DNA of 64,000 nt from Vibrio tapetis subsp. quintayensis (GTDB lineage: Bacteria > Pseudomonadota > Gammaproteobacteria > Enterobacterales > Vibrionaceae), in contig NZ_JAUFQV010000026.1 of NCBI RefSeq assembly GCF_030409945.1, forward strand, positions 496,001 to 560,000, written 5' to 3'. Under the pieces are notes generated by a model. It searched no databases. It was not told the DNA's origin and was given only the letters and a program-made list of their open reading frames with translations. Shown here one piece after another: positions 17,326 through 26,177 of this stretch (position 1 is its first letter; the number at the start of each line of letters is the position of its first letter). The position numbers and the translations under genes are program-made.

Positions 17326-17350
17326 CCGAATCAGAGAACAAAACCCGTAA
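17326..17350 (-). promoter_or_regulatory. FecI-type ECF promoter of exbB-exbD-tonB
   Basis: On the minus strand: TTACGG (17350-17345), 16 bases, CGG (17328-17326) followed by TATAG. The same elements at the same spacing precede four other transcription units in this locus. About 80 bases upstream of exbB. Confidence 0.75.
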
Positions 17351-17366
17351 AGAAAAATGAATAAAT

Positions 17367-18860
17367 TTAGAATCTTTTTTCTAACTTGAGCGAAACTTCG
17401 TTTTGTTGGTAAGTATAGAGCCAGTCCACATTGCTCGTTACCCGCTTATGAGTCCAGGTGAGCAGCGGCGTAACACCGTAAAATGAGAGGGCTTTTGATG
17501 ACAACATCAGTGTGTAACTCTGTTCATTATCTGTTCTTCTTTCGTTTAACAGAGAACTAAAATCACCATATTTTCGTTGCCTAAATGACGTAAATAGGTT
17601 GACGTCTACAGCGTCACCCCATGCTCGGTTAACGCCTAACCTTCCGCCAAGTAGTTGATAAGCATGTACCTTTTGGTCATTGTCCTTTTGAGTCCAATCT
17701 AATCCGCCAAACAGCAACCACTTGTTGGGTAATTGGTGCCAGTAGCTGAAGTAGGATGACCATTGCCAATCGGACTGATAGTCAAGATGTGCTGGGCGGT
17801 AGTCCTGATATTCAGCCTCGAGCTCGAGCTTCATAGCACTCGATGATGTTAAGCTTTTGAACCAATCAAACTTCAAACCACTCGCAAGGTAGAGGGCTTT
17901 ATTGCCCGAAGCGCTGTATTCTAGCTGCGGAGACAAAGTGAACTTGTCGCGGGCGTTTTGATAGCTGTATCCGAGGCTGGTGAGTAATGTTTGCTCATTG
18001 AACTTATCGTCATTCAGATAGCTCGACCCGTAGGCGAGGCCAGTAAAAGCAATGCCATGATGACCGACCAGAGAAGTGCGTTTGTTGAGGCTGGCATTAA
18101 AATCGAAGCCTGATCCTTTTACCGCATCTGGAGTACTGCGTTCGACTCGGCATTGCCCTGATGGAAGCCTTGCTAAGCACGTGTACGATTCTGATGATTG
18201 GTTTAGGTTATCGTTGTAAGAAGGGCCAAAGCTAAATGATCCTTTCCAAGCGTCTCTATTTTTAGCCGCGGTCATAAAACTGTTTACGGTATTTCTGATC
18301 CCTTGTGAACGCGGGTTATCGGAGGGTAAATTTTGGTCGATGACAGAAAACAGCTCATAGGCGTCGGCGTTTTTTTGATTTTCAAACTGGACTCTTGCCA
18401 GTTCTAGTTGTGCGGGCAAAAAATCGGGTTGCAAGGTTAACAGTTGTGAGTATTCATGTTCTGCTCGTGATAGCTCACCCTTGATACGATACAGCGCAGC
18501 TTTGGCGTAGTGAACCAATAAAGGGTCGAAACCTTCAAGAGACTCATATCGAGTGAGAAACTGAGATACGAGTGCCCATTGGCGAGATTGGACTGATAAG
18601 TACAACGCTTGCCCAAGCTCTGGAACGGTGTCGTTTACTTGATATGTTTCCCCGTCAATGATGATGGATGACGCTTGCTCATTTTTTTGCTGTTCCTTTT
18701 TCGTCTCTTCTGCGAGTAGCGCTTGTTCTGTTTCACGAGCGGTTAACTCATCGCGTTGTTGAATTTGAATTTTAGTGTCTTGATCAGCGAGCGAATAAAA
18801 TGAAAAGCCGAATAACAAGCACACCAAAACGGATGACTTTGAAGGGGGGATTAGGTTCAT
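17367..18860 (-). CDS. Slam-family (type XI secretion) outer-membrane protein
   Basis: A 497-residue protein with signal peptide (LFGFSFYSLA, cleavage near residue 25), a helical N-terminal TPR-like part (about residues 70-200, with LEHEYSQLLTLQPDFLPAQLELARVQ-type repeats) and a C-terminal beta barrel (about 205-497) ending in a Phe (KLEKRF). This is the Slam/DUF560 arrangement: Slam proteins move surface lipoproteins or hemophilins across the outer membrane. The gene directly follows the hemophilin-like gene and is separated from it by 78 bases and a UUCG-loop terminator, so it is probably the dedicated translocator. Known from Neisseria, Acinetobacter and Xenorhabdus. Confidence 0.85.
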   Translation of the reverse strand: MNLIPPSKSSVLVCLLFGFSFYSLADQDTKIQIQQRDELTARETEQALLAEETKKEQQKNEQASSIIIDGETYQVNDTVPELGQALYLSVQSRQWALVSQFLTRYESLEGFDPLLVHYAKAALYRIKGELSRAEHEYSQLLTLQPDFLPAQLELARVQFENQKNADAYELFSVIDQNLPSDNPRSQGIRNTVNSFMTAAKNRDAWKGSFSFGPSYNDNLNQSSESYTCLARLPSGQCRVERSTPDAVKGSGFDFNASLNKRTSLVGHHGIAFTGLAYGSSYLNDDKFNEQTLLTSLGYSYQNARDKFTLSPQLEYSASGNKALYLASGLKFDWFKSLTSSSAMKLELEAEYQDYRPAHLDYQSDWQWSSYFSYWHQLPNKWLLFGGLDWTQKDNDQKVHAYQLLGGRLGVNRAWGDAVDVNLFTSFRQRKYGDFSSLLNERRTDNEQSYTLMLSSKALSFYGVTPLLTWTHKRVTSNVDWLYTYQQNEVSLKLEKRF

Positions 18861-18885
18861 GTTTAGCTCTGCCGCGATAAAAAAC

Positions 18886-18907
18886 AGAAGTAGCCGAAGC
18901 TACTTCT
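18886..18907 (-). terminator. Intra-operon attenuator between hemophilin and slam genes
   Basis: On the minus strand a perfect 9-bp stem (AGAAGTAGC/GCTACTTCT) with a UUCG tetraloop is followed by GTTTTTT. It would stop most transcripts after the hemophilin gene and let a fraction through to slam. Confidence 0.8.
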
Positions 18908-18938
18908 GAGAGGTGCTGTTTAATCTAACGTAATTAGA

Positions 18939-19688
18939 TTATTGCTTTTCACCACCGAACGCGGTGTCTAGCTGGCTGTTTGTATCGAACTTAGCAAAGC
19001 CTGCAAGGGAAGCTGCATCGGCACCAAAGAAGTGACCTTGAGAAGTACCCGCTGTAGTGACGGCGTTTTGAGTTGCGGTTGCGTTACCCGTAAAGGCGGC
19101 AGTCGCGGCATTGATTTGCGCAGAAACATTGACGTTGAGTGAACCGTTTGAAATATCGCCAGACAAGGTTTGTGCACCGAAGTCCGCATCAAACGTACCC
19201 GTTAACTTGTTGTTGCCAGAAAACTTGTTGATACCTGTGATCTTGTATGTGGCCGAGCCACTGGTTGGGACGGTTGTACCCGCATCGTTACCAATGTAGT
19301 ACACGGTACGGTTGTTGAAGTCTTGATCTTGAGAACCTTCGTACCACTCGCCGAACCAAATGTCGCTATTGGCTACTTGGGCAAAGTTGTAATGAGAATT
19401 GCCAAAGTGCTTGCTGCCCGATGTATGAATGCCTTTTTCAGTCTTGTTGTTGTGATCACGATAGTCACTTGAGAACACATTACCCGCTAGGCCATCGAAA
19501 TCGACACGTTTACCGGTAGCGCTACCAATACCCGCTTTACCTTTTGAGTGGAAAAACGGTACCCATACTTCAGATTCTCCAACTTGGCGTAAAGAGTTGT
19601 CGCTGATCGCGCCATCAAAGCCTGCATGAGCCAATGAGCTTAGGCCAAGCATCGCTGCGGTAATCCATGAAAGTTGAACTGGTTTCAT
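18939..19688 (-). CDS. Hemophilin-like Slam-dependent secreted protein
   Basis: A 249-residue exported protein. A type I signal peptide (cleavage after SLAHA, residue 22) leads into an N-terminal domain of about 110 residues, then a C-terminal beta-barrel-like half rich in Asn, Gly, Ser and Thr with the pattern GTFDADFGAQTLSGDI and a final GHFFGADAASLAGFA. That C-terminal handle is characteristic of TbpB-like and hemophilin proteins handled by Slam. There is no lipobox, so it should be released rather than lipid-anchored, as are HphA and HrpC-type hemophilins, which bind heme. Heme binding is inferred. The gene has its own FecI-type promoter and a structured leader of about 130 bases. Confidence 0.8.
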   Translation of the reverse strand: MKPVQLSWITAAMLGLSSLAHAGFDGAISDNSLRQVGESEVWVPFFHSKGKAGIGSATGKRVDFDGLAGNVFSSDYRDHNNKTEKGIHTSGSKHFGNSHYNFAQVANSDIWFGEWYEGSQDQDFNNRTVYYIGNDAGTTVPTSGSATYKITGINKFSGNNKLTGTFDADFGAQTLSGDISNGSLNVNVSAQINAATAAFTGNATATQNAVTTAGTSQGHFFGADAASLAGFAKFDTNSQLDTAFGGEKQ

Positions 19689-19703
19689 TATATCTTCCTT
19701 CTA

Positions 19704-19812
19704 TTGAACTGCATCATTACTGCAGATCAGGTTCAAGCTGTAGTGGTCGTAAAAGACCGTTCGTAAGACTCATCGGCGGCCATTACGCGCGATAGGCAGC
19801 GTTGATAAGTCT
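19704..19812 (-). promoter_or_regulatory. Structured 5' leader of the hemophilin-like gene
   Basis: Between the FecI-type promoter and the start codon lie about 130 bases with three inverted repeats: 19704-19736 (TTGAAC/GTTCAA plus inner CTGCA/TGCAG) just before the ribosome-binding site, 19745-19758 (GGTC/GACC) and 19766-19812 (AGACTCATC against GATAAGTCT, one G-U). The other units of the locus have much shorter leaders. Confidence 0.5.
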
Positions 19813-19823
19813 CATTTAATACT

Positions 19824-19848
19824 CCGAGCCAAGTCGCAAAATCCGTAA
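19824..19848 (-). promoter_or_regulatory. FecI-type ECF promoter of the hemophilin-slam unit
   Basis: Minus strand TTACGG (19848-19843), 16 bases, CGG (19826-19824) followed by AGTAT. Same architecture as four other sites in the locus. Confidence 0.75.
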
Positions 19849-19882
19849 TAGTTTTTGGTTTTTTTGTAAGAAAAAAAGAAAA

Positions 19883-19903
19883 AGCTCGGCAGTAAGCCGA
19901 GCT
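19883..19903 (-). terminator. Terminator of PKD lipoprotein A
   Basis: AGCTCGGC/GCCGAGCT (8 bp) with a five-base loop, followed on the minus strand by TTTTTCTTTTTTT. It ends the 19914-21296 gene. Confidence 0.9.
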
Positions 19904-19913
19904 AAAAATCCAC

Positions 19914-21296
19914 TTAACGGCTCTTGAACTGATACCCAGCCCAGAATTGTTCTTGAGCGCTAAAATCGCCGTAGCCGTTTAGGCTCCATGAAAAACCAAA
20001 TCCTAATCGTACTGATTTGCCGTTAGTGGGAGGTGTTGCTAATTGGAAGGTAACGCGTTCCCCCTTTTTAACCGTAACGATTTCGCCTTCTGCTAGGCCA
20101 ATAAAGTAGGGAGTCACTTCAGACTCACTGTAGTTTTTGGCGCTGATCCCACTGATCGTGACATCTTTACCCACGGCTTCAATGGTGTAGCTTCTCAATA
20201 TGTACTCGGTGGGAATATCTCCAGTTTCTATGCTTTTATCGACCACAAATTCTTGTTTATAAGGGAGAATCTGCATTTCCGTGTCGTCACCTACAAGTAG
20301 CTTTGTATGCATTTGTAGCCCAAATACTTTCACATAAAATGGCTTGTATGGCTCATCAGTAAACTCGCCATCACTAACGGTTAAACCAACAGCATAGATG
20401 CCTGGTGCATCGGCATAGAATTCACTGATTTTTGCGCTCGGATCAACAATGACGGTATTTGAATTGGCTGGTTTAGAAACAAAATGCCATTGGTAAGTGA
20501 TGGGGTCGCCATTTGGGTCTTTGCTCATGCTCGCATCAAGAGGAATAGTCATCCCTTCGGTTGCGTAGATTGCAGATCCCGTTTCAGCTGACGGCGGGAC
20601 GTTGGCGTAGTAATAACTCAAAGTGAAAGTATCGGTGCTGATGGCTTGCCCGTCCGATACTTTCACTTGGATAATGTAGTCTCCAGCGGTATCGGTCTTG
20701 AATCGAACAGAGTTTTTTTTGCCACCATGGTTCCTGTAAAGTAATTCAGGTTGGCTATTATTTGGTCGCTCAATGATTTCCCATTGGTAAAATAACTCAT
20801 CTTTGTCTGCATCACTTGCGCTGGCAAACAAGTGTGCAGTGGTGACCAAGTTGAGTTTTCTATCGTTCATTTTTCTGATTGTCGGAGGCGAATTGGTGGT
20901 CGTGGAAGCCACAATGATCCGTACTGAATTTGGCCTACTGTTGGTTTTGCCGTCATTGACGATCAAATTGACGATGTAAGTACCTTCTATGTCTGCTGTA
21001 AATTCAGAAAGGGCGCTGGCACTGTCTTGGATTGTGGCTTGGCTATTTTGAGGTTTTGATTCAAATTGCCATTGATACGTGATGAGGTCGTGGTCTTTAT
21101 CAACGCTGCCAGTGCCATCTAGTTTGACTCTAGTGGCTACTTTTACATTTTGATTCACACCGGCAATCGCGATGGGGGCTTGATTGTTTAGTTTGCTCGG
21201 GTCGATATCGGGACTGTCGCCGCTACCGCCTCCGTTGCAGCCCAGTAAGAGAGATAATGTCGCCACGCTGGCAAACCACTTAAATCTGTTTTTCAT
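19914..21296 (-). CDS. PKD-repeat lipoprotein A with a distinct C-terminal domain
   Basis: A 460-residue lipoprotein. Lipobox LLLGC at about residue 20 is followed by NGGGSGDS, a flexible Gly/Ser tether. Three PKD/Ig-like repeats follow (about 40-130, 135-230, 235-325), each with the pattern N/APVAxAGxNQxVxxGxxVxLDGxxSxDxDxDxxxYxW. The last about 115 residues are a separate domain (LLVGDDTEMQILPY to the end) shared with the neighbouring lipoprotein at 21465. No Asp after the lipidated Cys, so the outer membrane is the likely site. It has its own FecI-type promoter and terminator. Function unknown; possibly a surface lipoprotein that handles the same ligand as the receptor. Confidence 0.8.
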   Translation of the reverse strand: MKNRFKWFASVATLSLLLGCNGGGSGDSPDIDPSKLNNQAPIAIAGVNQNVKVATRVKLDGTGSVDKDHDLITYQWQFESKPQNSQATIQDSASALSEFTADIEGTYIVNLIVNDGKTNSRPNSVRIIVASTTTNSPPTIRKMNDRKLNLVTTAHLFASASDADKDELFYQWEIIERPNNSQPELLYRNHGGKKNSVRFKTDTAGDYIIQVKVSDGQAISTDTFTLSYYYANVPPSAETGSAIYATEGMTIPLDASMSKDPNGDPITYQWHFVSKPANSNTVIVDPSAKISEFYADAPGIYAVGLTVSDGEFTDEPYKPFYVKVFGLQMHTKLLVGDDTEMQILPYKQEFVVDKSIETGDIPTEYILRSYTIEAVGKDVTISGISAKNYSESEVTPYFIGLAEGEIVTVKKGERVTFQLATPPTNGKSVRLGFGFSWSLNGYGDFSAQEQFWAGYQFKSR

Positions 21297-21338
21297 TGCG
21301 TCTTCCTGAAGAGGTTACATTGAGTCCTATCGTGTATA

Positions 21339-21363
21339 CCGAACCAAATCGAAGAATCCGTAA
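21339..21363 (-). promoter_or_regulatory. FecI-type ECF promoter of PKD lipoprotein A
   Basis: Minus strand TTACGG (21363-21358), 16 bases, CGG (21341-21339) followed by TATACAC. About 40 bases upstream of the start codon. Confidence 0.78.
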
Positions 21364-21399
21364 TCAAGAGCTGATTTATTTTATTGCTAAGTAATGAAA

Positions 21400-21431
21400 C
21401 AGCGAAAATACGGTACGCCGCACTTTCGCTG
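21400..21431 (-). terminator. Probable terminator of PKD lipoprotein B
   Basis: CAGCGAAA (21400-21407) and TTTCGCTG (21424-21431) pair over 8 bp; TTTCATTAC follows on the minus strand. Weak U tract. Confidence 0.45.
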
Positions 21432-21464
21432 AAGAGGCAGGATCAGAAGATGCTGATATTGCGG

Positions 21465-22811
21465 TTAGTTAGTTGTGAAAAGGTAAGTAGCGGCAACCAT
21501 ATAGTTACTAATGTCTTCTTCAATGATAACGCTAAATGAAAGCATCGCTTGCTGGCCGCCGGTTAGCGGGGACAGAAGCTCAATTTCAACCGTTTCTCCT
21601 GCTTTAATTACTTGTCCTTCTACCACTCCTTTTATGATTGGTTGTACAACACCCATTACTCCCCACGGCGTGACTTCTTTTAACGTGTAGTCTTGGCCAA
21701 CTGCCTCTAGGCTGAAACTGGCAATTTTGTAAGTAGCAGGTTTTGGATCCGCGAATGTTTTGTTGATGGTGATGGGTTCAAAGACATAAGGCAAGACATT
21801 CAGAGCTGGATCTCGATCATGAAAAACAATTTTCAGCTCATTTTTAACCGCTTCCGTGACCGTCACTTTGACGTTCGATGCGGCGCTCTTAAAGTGCCCA
21901 TCGCTGACAGTTAGCGACACAACATATTCACCTACTAAGTCGGCCGTAAAGCTTGGCGTGCCCGTATTCGCACCGGTTAGGTCGGCAACACTATTGGCTG
22001 GTTTAGAGACAAACGTCCATTCGTAAAGAATCGAGTCACTAAGGTTGGCATCGGAGCTGCCTGTGCCATCTAATTTGACGACGGCTGCTTTAGCTACCGT
22101 TTGATCTGCTCCCGCCTTTGCAACGGGTGCAACGTTTGCTGATTCTAAGGTTACGGTTACCGAGTCTTTTACTGTGTCTTTACCATCTGATACTGACAAT
22201 TGAAGAATATAGTCGCCTTCGGTATTCGCATTTAAAGTGACGGTTTTTGTGTCGCCATTGGTCAGGGTTGGCGTGCTGTTAGCGGCTTGGGTTTGAATTG
22301 ACCAAGCGTAAGTTAAGGCGTCGTTATCTGCATCGGTTGCCGTTGCGGTAATAGACACAGGGCTACCGATAGCGTGCGTCATATCGGCGCCAGCGTTAAC
22401 CACAGGGACCGAGTTGATCGCTTTAGGTGCGACAACAATGGTCACATCAACGGCTTTGCTGTCTACTTTTCCGTCGTTGACCATTAGGCTTACGACATAC
22501 GTCCCCGCTTTGTCTGGGGTAAACTGTGGAGCCACCACATCTGTAGCACTTAAGGTGGCCGCACTGCCTGCGGGTTTAGCTTTTAATGACCATTTATAGG
22601 TTAATAGTTGTTTGTCTTTGTCGGTACTGTTTTTGCCATCAAGTTTGACGAGTGAACCAAAAGCGACGTTTTGATCTTGCCCAGCAACTGCGACTGGCAC
22701 TTGGTTCTTAGTGGCATCAACGTCTTTGCTTGCATCTGAACCTCCACCATTACATGCCGCTAATGCGGGGATGGCGAATGATATCAATATCCATTTCAAA
22801 CTTGTTTTCAT
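21465..22811 (-). CDS. PKD-repeat lipoprotein B, paralogue of A
   Basis: A 448-residue lipoprotein with lipobox LAAC (Cys about residue 19) followed by NGGGSDAS. Three PKD/Ig-like repeats (about 38-130, 132-228, 230-322) carry repeated AxVNAGxD...GSPVxxxxxATDxDxDxLTYxW patterns. The final about 115 residues (IVFHDRDPALNVLPY onwards) match the C-terminal domain of lipoprotein A: both have LPY, EAVG, then a GxxEGxxVxxGExVxxxLxxP pattern. The same gene architecture, promoter and neighbourhood show that the pair arose by duplication and acts in the same process. I do not recognise the C-terminal domain. Confidence 0.8.
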   Translation of the reverse strand: MKTSLKWILISFAIPALAACNGGGSDASKDVDATKNQVPVAVAGQDQNVAFGSLVKLDGKNSTDKDKQLLTYKWSLKAKPAGSAATLSATDVVAPQFTPDKAGTYVVSLMVNDGKVDSKAVDVTIVVAPKAINSVPVVNAGADMTHAIGSPVSITATATDADNDALTYAWSIQTQAANSTPTLTNGDTKTVTLNANTEGDYILQLSVSDGKDTVKDSVTVTLESANVAPVAKAGADQTVAKAAVVKLDGTGSSDANLSDSILYEWTFVSKPANSVADLTGANTGTPSFTADLVGEYVVSLTVSDGHFKSAASNVKVTVTEAVKNELKIVFHDRDPALNVLPYVFEPITINKTFADPKPATYKIASFSLEAVGQDYTLKEVTPWGVMGVVQPIIKGVVEGQVIKAGETVEIELLSPLTGGQQAMLSFSVIIEEDISNYMVAATYLFTTN

Positions 22812-22887
22812 TTCATTTGTCCTAAATTTGTGGGAGCTATTCCGTTAATTGATCAGTGGTGCTTGATCTAACATGTCACCTATAACA

Positions 22888-22912
22888 CCGAACAGGATGA
22901 GCAAATCCGTAA
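22888..22912 (-). promoter_or_regulatory. FecI-type ECF promoter of PKD lipoprotein B
   Basis: Minus strand TTACGG (22912-22907), 16 bases, CGG (22890-22888) followed by TGTTATAGG. Confidence 0.75.
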
Positions 22913-22949
22913 CGTTTTTTTGCAGTATTTTTATCGGAAAGATAAATGA

Positions 22950-22986
22950 AAAACCGCCCTTGAAGAGTGACTTCAAAAAGCGGTTT
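22950..22986 (-). terminator. Terminator of the TonB-dependent receptor gene
   Basis: AAACCGC with GCGGTTT outer arms and an inner TTGAAG/CTTCAA stem; on the minus strand GCGGTTTTTC follows. Confidence 0.75.
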
Positions 22987-23014
22987 GTATTTTGTTAGGA
23001 TTCGGTAATGCTAA

Positions 23015-26000
23015 TTAAAATCGGCCATGGAGCTTTAGGCTAACCGTTCGACCAGGGGCTGGCATGCCAGAGACAGAGCCGGTTTCCAAGTAATAAAGGT
23101 CGGTTAAATTGGTGCCTATTAACTCGGCTTCAAATTGTTTATTGAAAATGTATTTGATGTACGCATCGTAAGTCGTGACATTGGTGCGCTTGATGACTTC
23201 ATCTTTGTGGCTGCCCGACACATAGTTTCCTCGTAAACCGGTTTCCAAGTCTTGATTAAAGAAGCGAGCGCCGAGCATTATGCTCGCCGAATATTCAGGC
23301 GCGGCATGGGCTGCGAGGTAGCTGGTTTGGGTATAACCACCTCGAACGCAGGTCTCATCCGATGAATCTGTGCCGTTGCTGATATCTAATATTTGCCCAC
23401 GAGCTGCCGAGTTTTCATCGCACACTTCGTTTCTGAAATTGTATGCGACTGAAGCATCACCGAAGTAGGCGTCATTGTCGAACATGCCTTGCAGTTCGAT
23501 ACCGCTGGTGCGTTGGCTATCGAGGTTTGCAAACGAGAAGCTGTCTCTGTCTCGATCCATGACATCTTCAATAACTTGATCGAAGTAAGTGAGTTTTGCA
23601 CTCGCCGTATCAAAGTAACGAATGTAGGCAACTTCAAATAGTTTTGCTCGTTCAGGTTCTAGTGGCGCTGAAAAACTAGGGTTACCAGAGAACCCGCTGG
23701 TGCTTTCAAATAGGCTAGGGAAGCGAAGAGTTTCAGCATAGCGCGCGTAGGTACGGCTCGAATCATCGATTAACCAAGTGGTTGATAAAGAAGGGACCCA
23801 ACCACTGCCACTGTTTTTATAGCGAGTATTGGTTTCTCTTGATTGGCTTTTGCTCGAGGCTTTGCAACTACCACTGACGTAATTGGCTTGTTTCATTGCG
23901 TTGGCGCAAGCGTTCCCGGCTAGTTTTAGCTCATTCTTGGCGTTAAACATCCAATCGGCTTGATGATCCACCGTATAGGTAGTTTCGTTTTGAGCCGCGG
24001 TGACTTTCGTTTCTACCTTAGAGGCGAGTAAGTTATCAAAGTTGGCCAACTCGCTTTGATGCTGTTGTATCTGTTGTTGAAATTCGTCTTTTCTATCGGG
24101 GAACATCACCATCAAGTTTTGGTAGCGGTTGATGTTCTTAGCGATATTATCTTTGGTAAATGTGGCGCGAACGCCTTGCTCGGCGTTGGCAACATTTTGA
24201 GCGATTTCTTCAGCTGCAAACGTTTCGATGGTTTGATAGCGGAGTGTGTAGCCGTCTCGTTGCAACGTTTCTAAGCTTTTTGTATCACCTGCATCTAATC
24301 GATTTTTGATGTAATGATCTTCAGATTGGTATTGCGAATAGCGGACGCCAGCATTGAAAATAACGGACTCTAATGGTCGCCATTCCATCGTAATTGCACC
24401 GTTATACTCCTCGCGCTCTCCTGCTCTTACCGGGCCTTCGTATAGGTCAATCATGTACTGAAGCCCTTCTTTTGGGGCTAACTTATGCTGCTGGTAATTA
24501 CCTGATAACGACAGGTCTAACTCTTCGGTTAACGTCATGGCATTTTTAAAGTTAAACCCGACTCGGCTCTCTTCCCGATTTACGGTTGCGGTGTTGATGA
24601 TTTTATTCGGGGTATCGCTTTTCTGGTGAGTGAAGTTTGGAAATCCATACCCTGTGTTGGTTCGAGAGTCGGTTAGCGTTGTCCATAAATTGGTGCTGAG
24701 ATCTAAGTACGGGTTTGCCGGATTGGCTCTGAACTTTAGGCTGTAAGCTTGCATTTTTACGTTGGCAAGTGGCCATTGAGGTAGGCCGTCTTGGTTGCGA
24801 TAATCCGAACGACTCGCCAAGATTTCGCCGTGGGTGCTCTCGGTGAAGCGAGCACTGAACTGCAGTTTATGAAAGTCGGTCATGTTGAACGTGGTTTTGA
24901 GTAGGAACGACTCCATTTCAGATGAAGTATTGGGTACTTCATGGCCGGGAAGATGATTGAGAGCCACGTGTTCTGGTTGTAAGTAGGGAATACGACCCGC
25001 AACTCCATTACGATCGCCGGTTTTATACGGCTGCGCATAAAAACCGGAATCTTTTGTACCAGAATAATAGTTTCCTCGATTGCGATAAGCGTAAGCGCCT
25101 AGCCATTCAAATTTTGGGCTGATGCCAGAAATGGCTAATCGATAGGCCACATCTTCACCGTTAACGGGGTTGTCATTTTTATCACTTCGAGTCTGGAATC
25201 GGAGCTCTGGATCATCATAGAGTGGCACGCCACCCAGTTCAGCGTAAGCGGGAACATCTTGCCAGTTTTTTCCCGTGTGTAAGCGGGCGACATTGGGTTC
25301 AATGGAATTGCTGCTGCTTTCAGCGACAAACTCGAGTCCAAACGTTTCGCCTTCTGGAACAATGTCTTGAGGTGTCAGGGTCGTAACCTCTACCGCGCCA
25401 CCGACTGATGTGTTGATGTCTGAATTTATTTGCGCACCTTTGTGGACCTTCATTCCGCCGATTAAGTTTGGATCGATATAGTTTCGGTTGGATGCGCCGC
25501 GATAGCCGTTATAAACAGAAATACCTTGTTCTGTACCGTCTATCACGACAGGTACGCGACCAGGCCCTTGCACTCCTCGAATGTTTGGGTCAATACTGCC
25601 GCCTCCATTTCTCGCTTCACCACTGTGGGTGTTGGCCATACCTGTAAATAAGTCGGCTGCGCTGGTGCCTTTAAAGCGTTCGATTTCTTCTTTGCTTAAG
25701 TATGTGCTGGATACGTCGTTGTCGTAAATTTCATATTCGCCTTCTTCATCTCGATGAGTACCGTCATCTAATGACGTGCGTACTTGAATGGGCGCGAGTG
25801 TCATGCCTGCTTGCTCTGAAGCCACGCGATAAGCACCGTCAGGTTGAAGCAGGGCTCGTAACCCAGTGTTGGATAGCAGTAAACTAAGGGCATCATCAAC
25901 ATTATATTGCCCGTTAATACCTGGGCTATATAAGTCATTGGAAAGTGCCGAATTAAGGTGGAACTCAATCCCTGCTTTTATTGCGAATTCGTTAAGTACG

Positions 26001-26137
26001 GTATCGAGTGTACCTGCCGGGATATTGAATTCGGAGGCTTCGTTGGCCTGTACGGACGTAGAAATGAATGCAGATGCAACGCCCAGTTGAGCGCTGAGTA
26101 GCACGAGCAATAATTTATGATGAGAACAAGAGTACAA
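23015..26137 (-). CDS. TonB-dependent outer-membrane receptor with N-terminal signalling (STN) domain
   Basis: A 1040-residue receptor. After a signal peptide (cleavage near residue 31, QANEA) comes an STN domain (about 35-110, FNIPAGTLDTVLNEFAIKAG), the hallmark of transducer-type receptors that signal to a FecR. A plug domain follows (IRGVQGPGRVPVVIDGTEQG), then a 22-strand barrel ending in Phe (LKLHGRF). It should bind its ligand outside, import it by TonB and signal through FecR to FecI. The start is a TTG at 26137 with AAGGAA upstream; no ATG fits. Next to a hemophilin/Slam pair, heme or a heme-carrier is the most likely ligand, but a siderophore is possible. Confidence 0.9.
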   Translation of the reverse strand: MYSCSHHKLLLVLLSAQLGVASAFISTSVQANEASEFNIPAGTLDTVLNEFAIKAGIEFHLNSALSNDLYSPGINGQYNVDDALSLLLSNTGLRALLQPDGAYRVASEQAGMTLAPIQVRTSLDDGTHRDEEGEYEIYDNDVSSTYLSKEEIERFKGTSAADLFTGMANTHSGEARNGGGSIDPNIRGVQGPGRVPVVIDGTEQGISVYNGYRGASNRNYIDPNLIGGMKVHKGAQINSDINTSVGGAVEVTTLTPQDIVPEGETFGLEFVAESSSNSIEPNVARLHTGKNWQDVPAYAELGGVPLYDDPELRFQTRSDKNDNPVNGEDVAYRLAISGISPKFEWLGAYAYRNRGNYYSGTKDSGFYAQPYKTGDRNGVAGRIPYLQPEHVALNHLPGHEVPNTSSEMESFLLKTTFNMTDFHKLQFSARFTESTHGEILASRSDYRNQDGLPQWPLANVKMQAYSLKFRANPANPYLDLSTNLWTTLTDSRTNTGYGFPNFTHQKSDTPNKIINTATVNREESRVGFNFKNAMTLTEELDLSLSGNYQQHKLAPKEGLQYMIDLYEGPVRAGEREEYNGAITMEWRPLESVIFNAGVRYSQYQSEDHYIKNRLDAGDTKSLETLQRDGYTLRYQTIETFAAEEIAQNVANAEQGVRATFTKDNIAKNINRYQNLMVMFPDRKDEFQQQIQQHQSELANFDNLLASKVETKVTAAQNETTYTVDHQADWMFNAKNELKLAGNACANAMKQANYVSGSCKASSKSQSRETNTRYKNSGSGWVPSLSTTWLIDDSSRTYARYAETLRFPSLFESTSGFSGNPSFSAPLEPERAKLFEVAYIRYFDTASAKLTYFDQVIEDVMDRDRDSFSFANLDSQRTSGIELQGMFDNDAYFGDASVAYNFRNEVCDENSAARGQILDISNGTDSSDETCVRGGYTQTSYLAAHAAPEYSASIMLGARFFNQDLETGLRGNYVSGSHKDEVIKRTNVTTYDAYIKYIFNKQFEAELIGTNLTDLYYLETGSVSGMPAPGRTVSLKLHGRF

Positions 26138-26177
26138 CTTGAATTCCTTTTCGATTTACTGATTTCTAGTCAGTACA

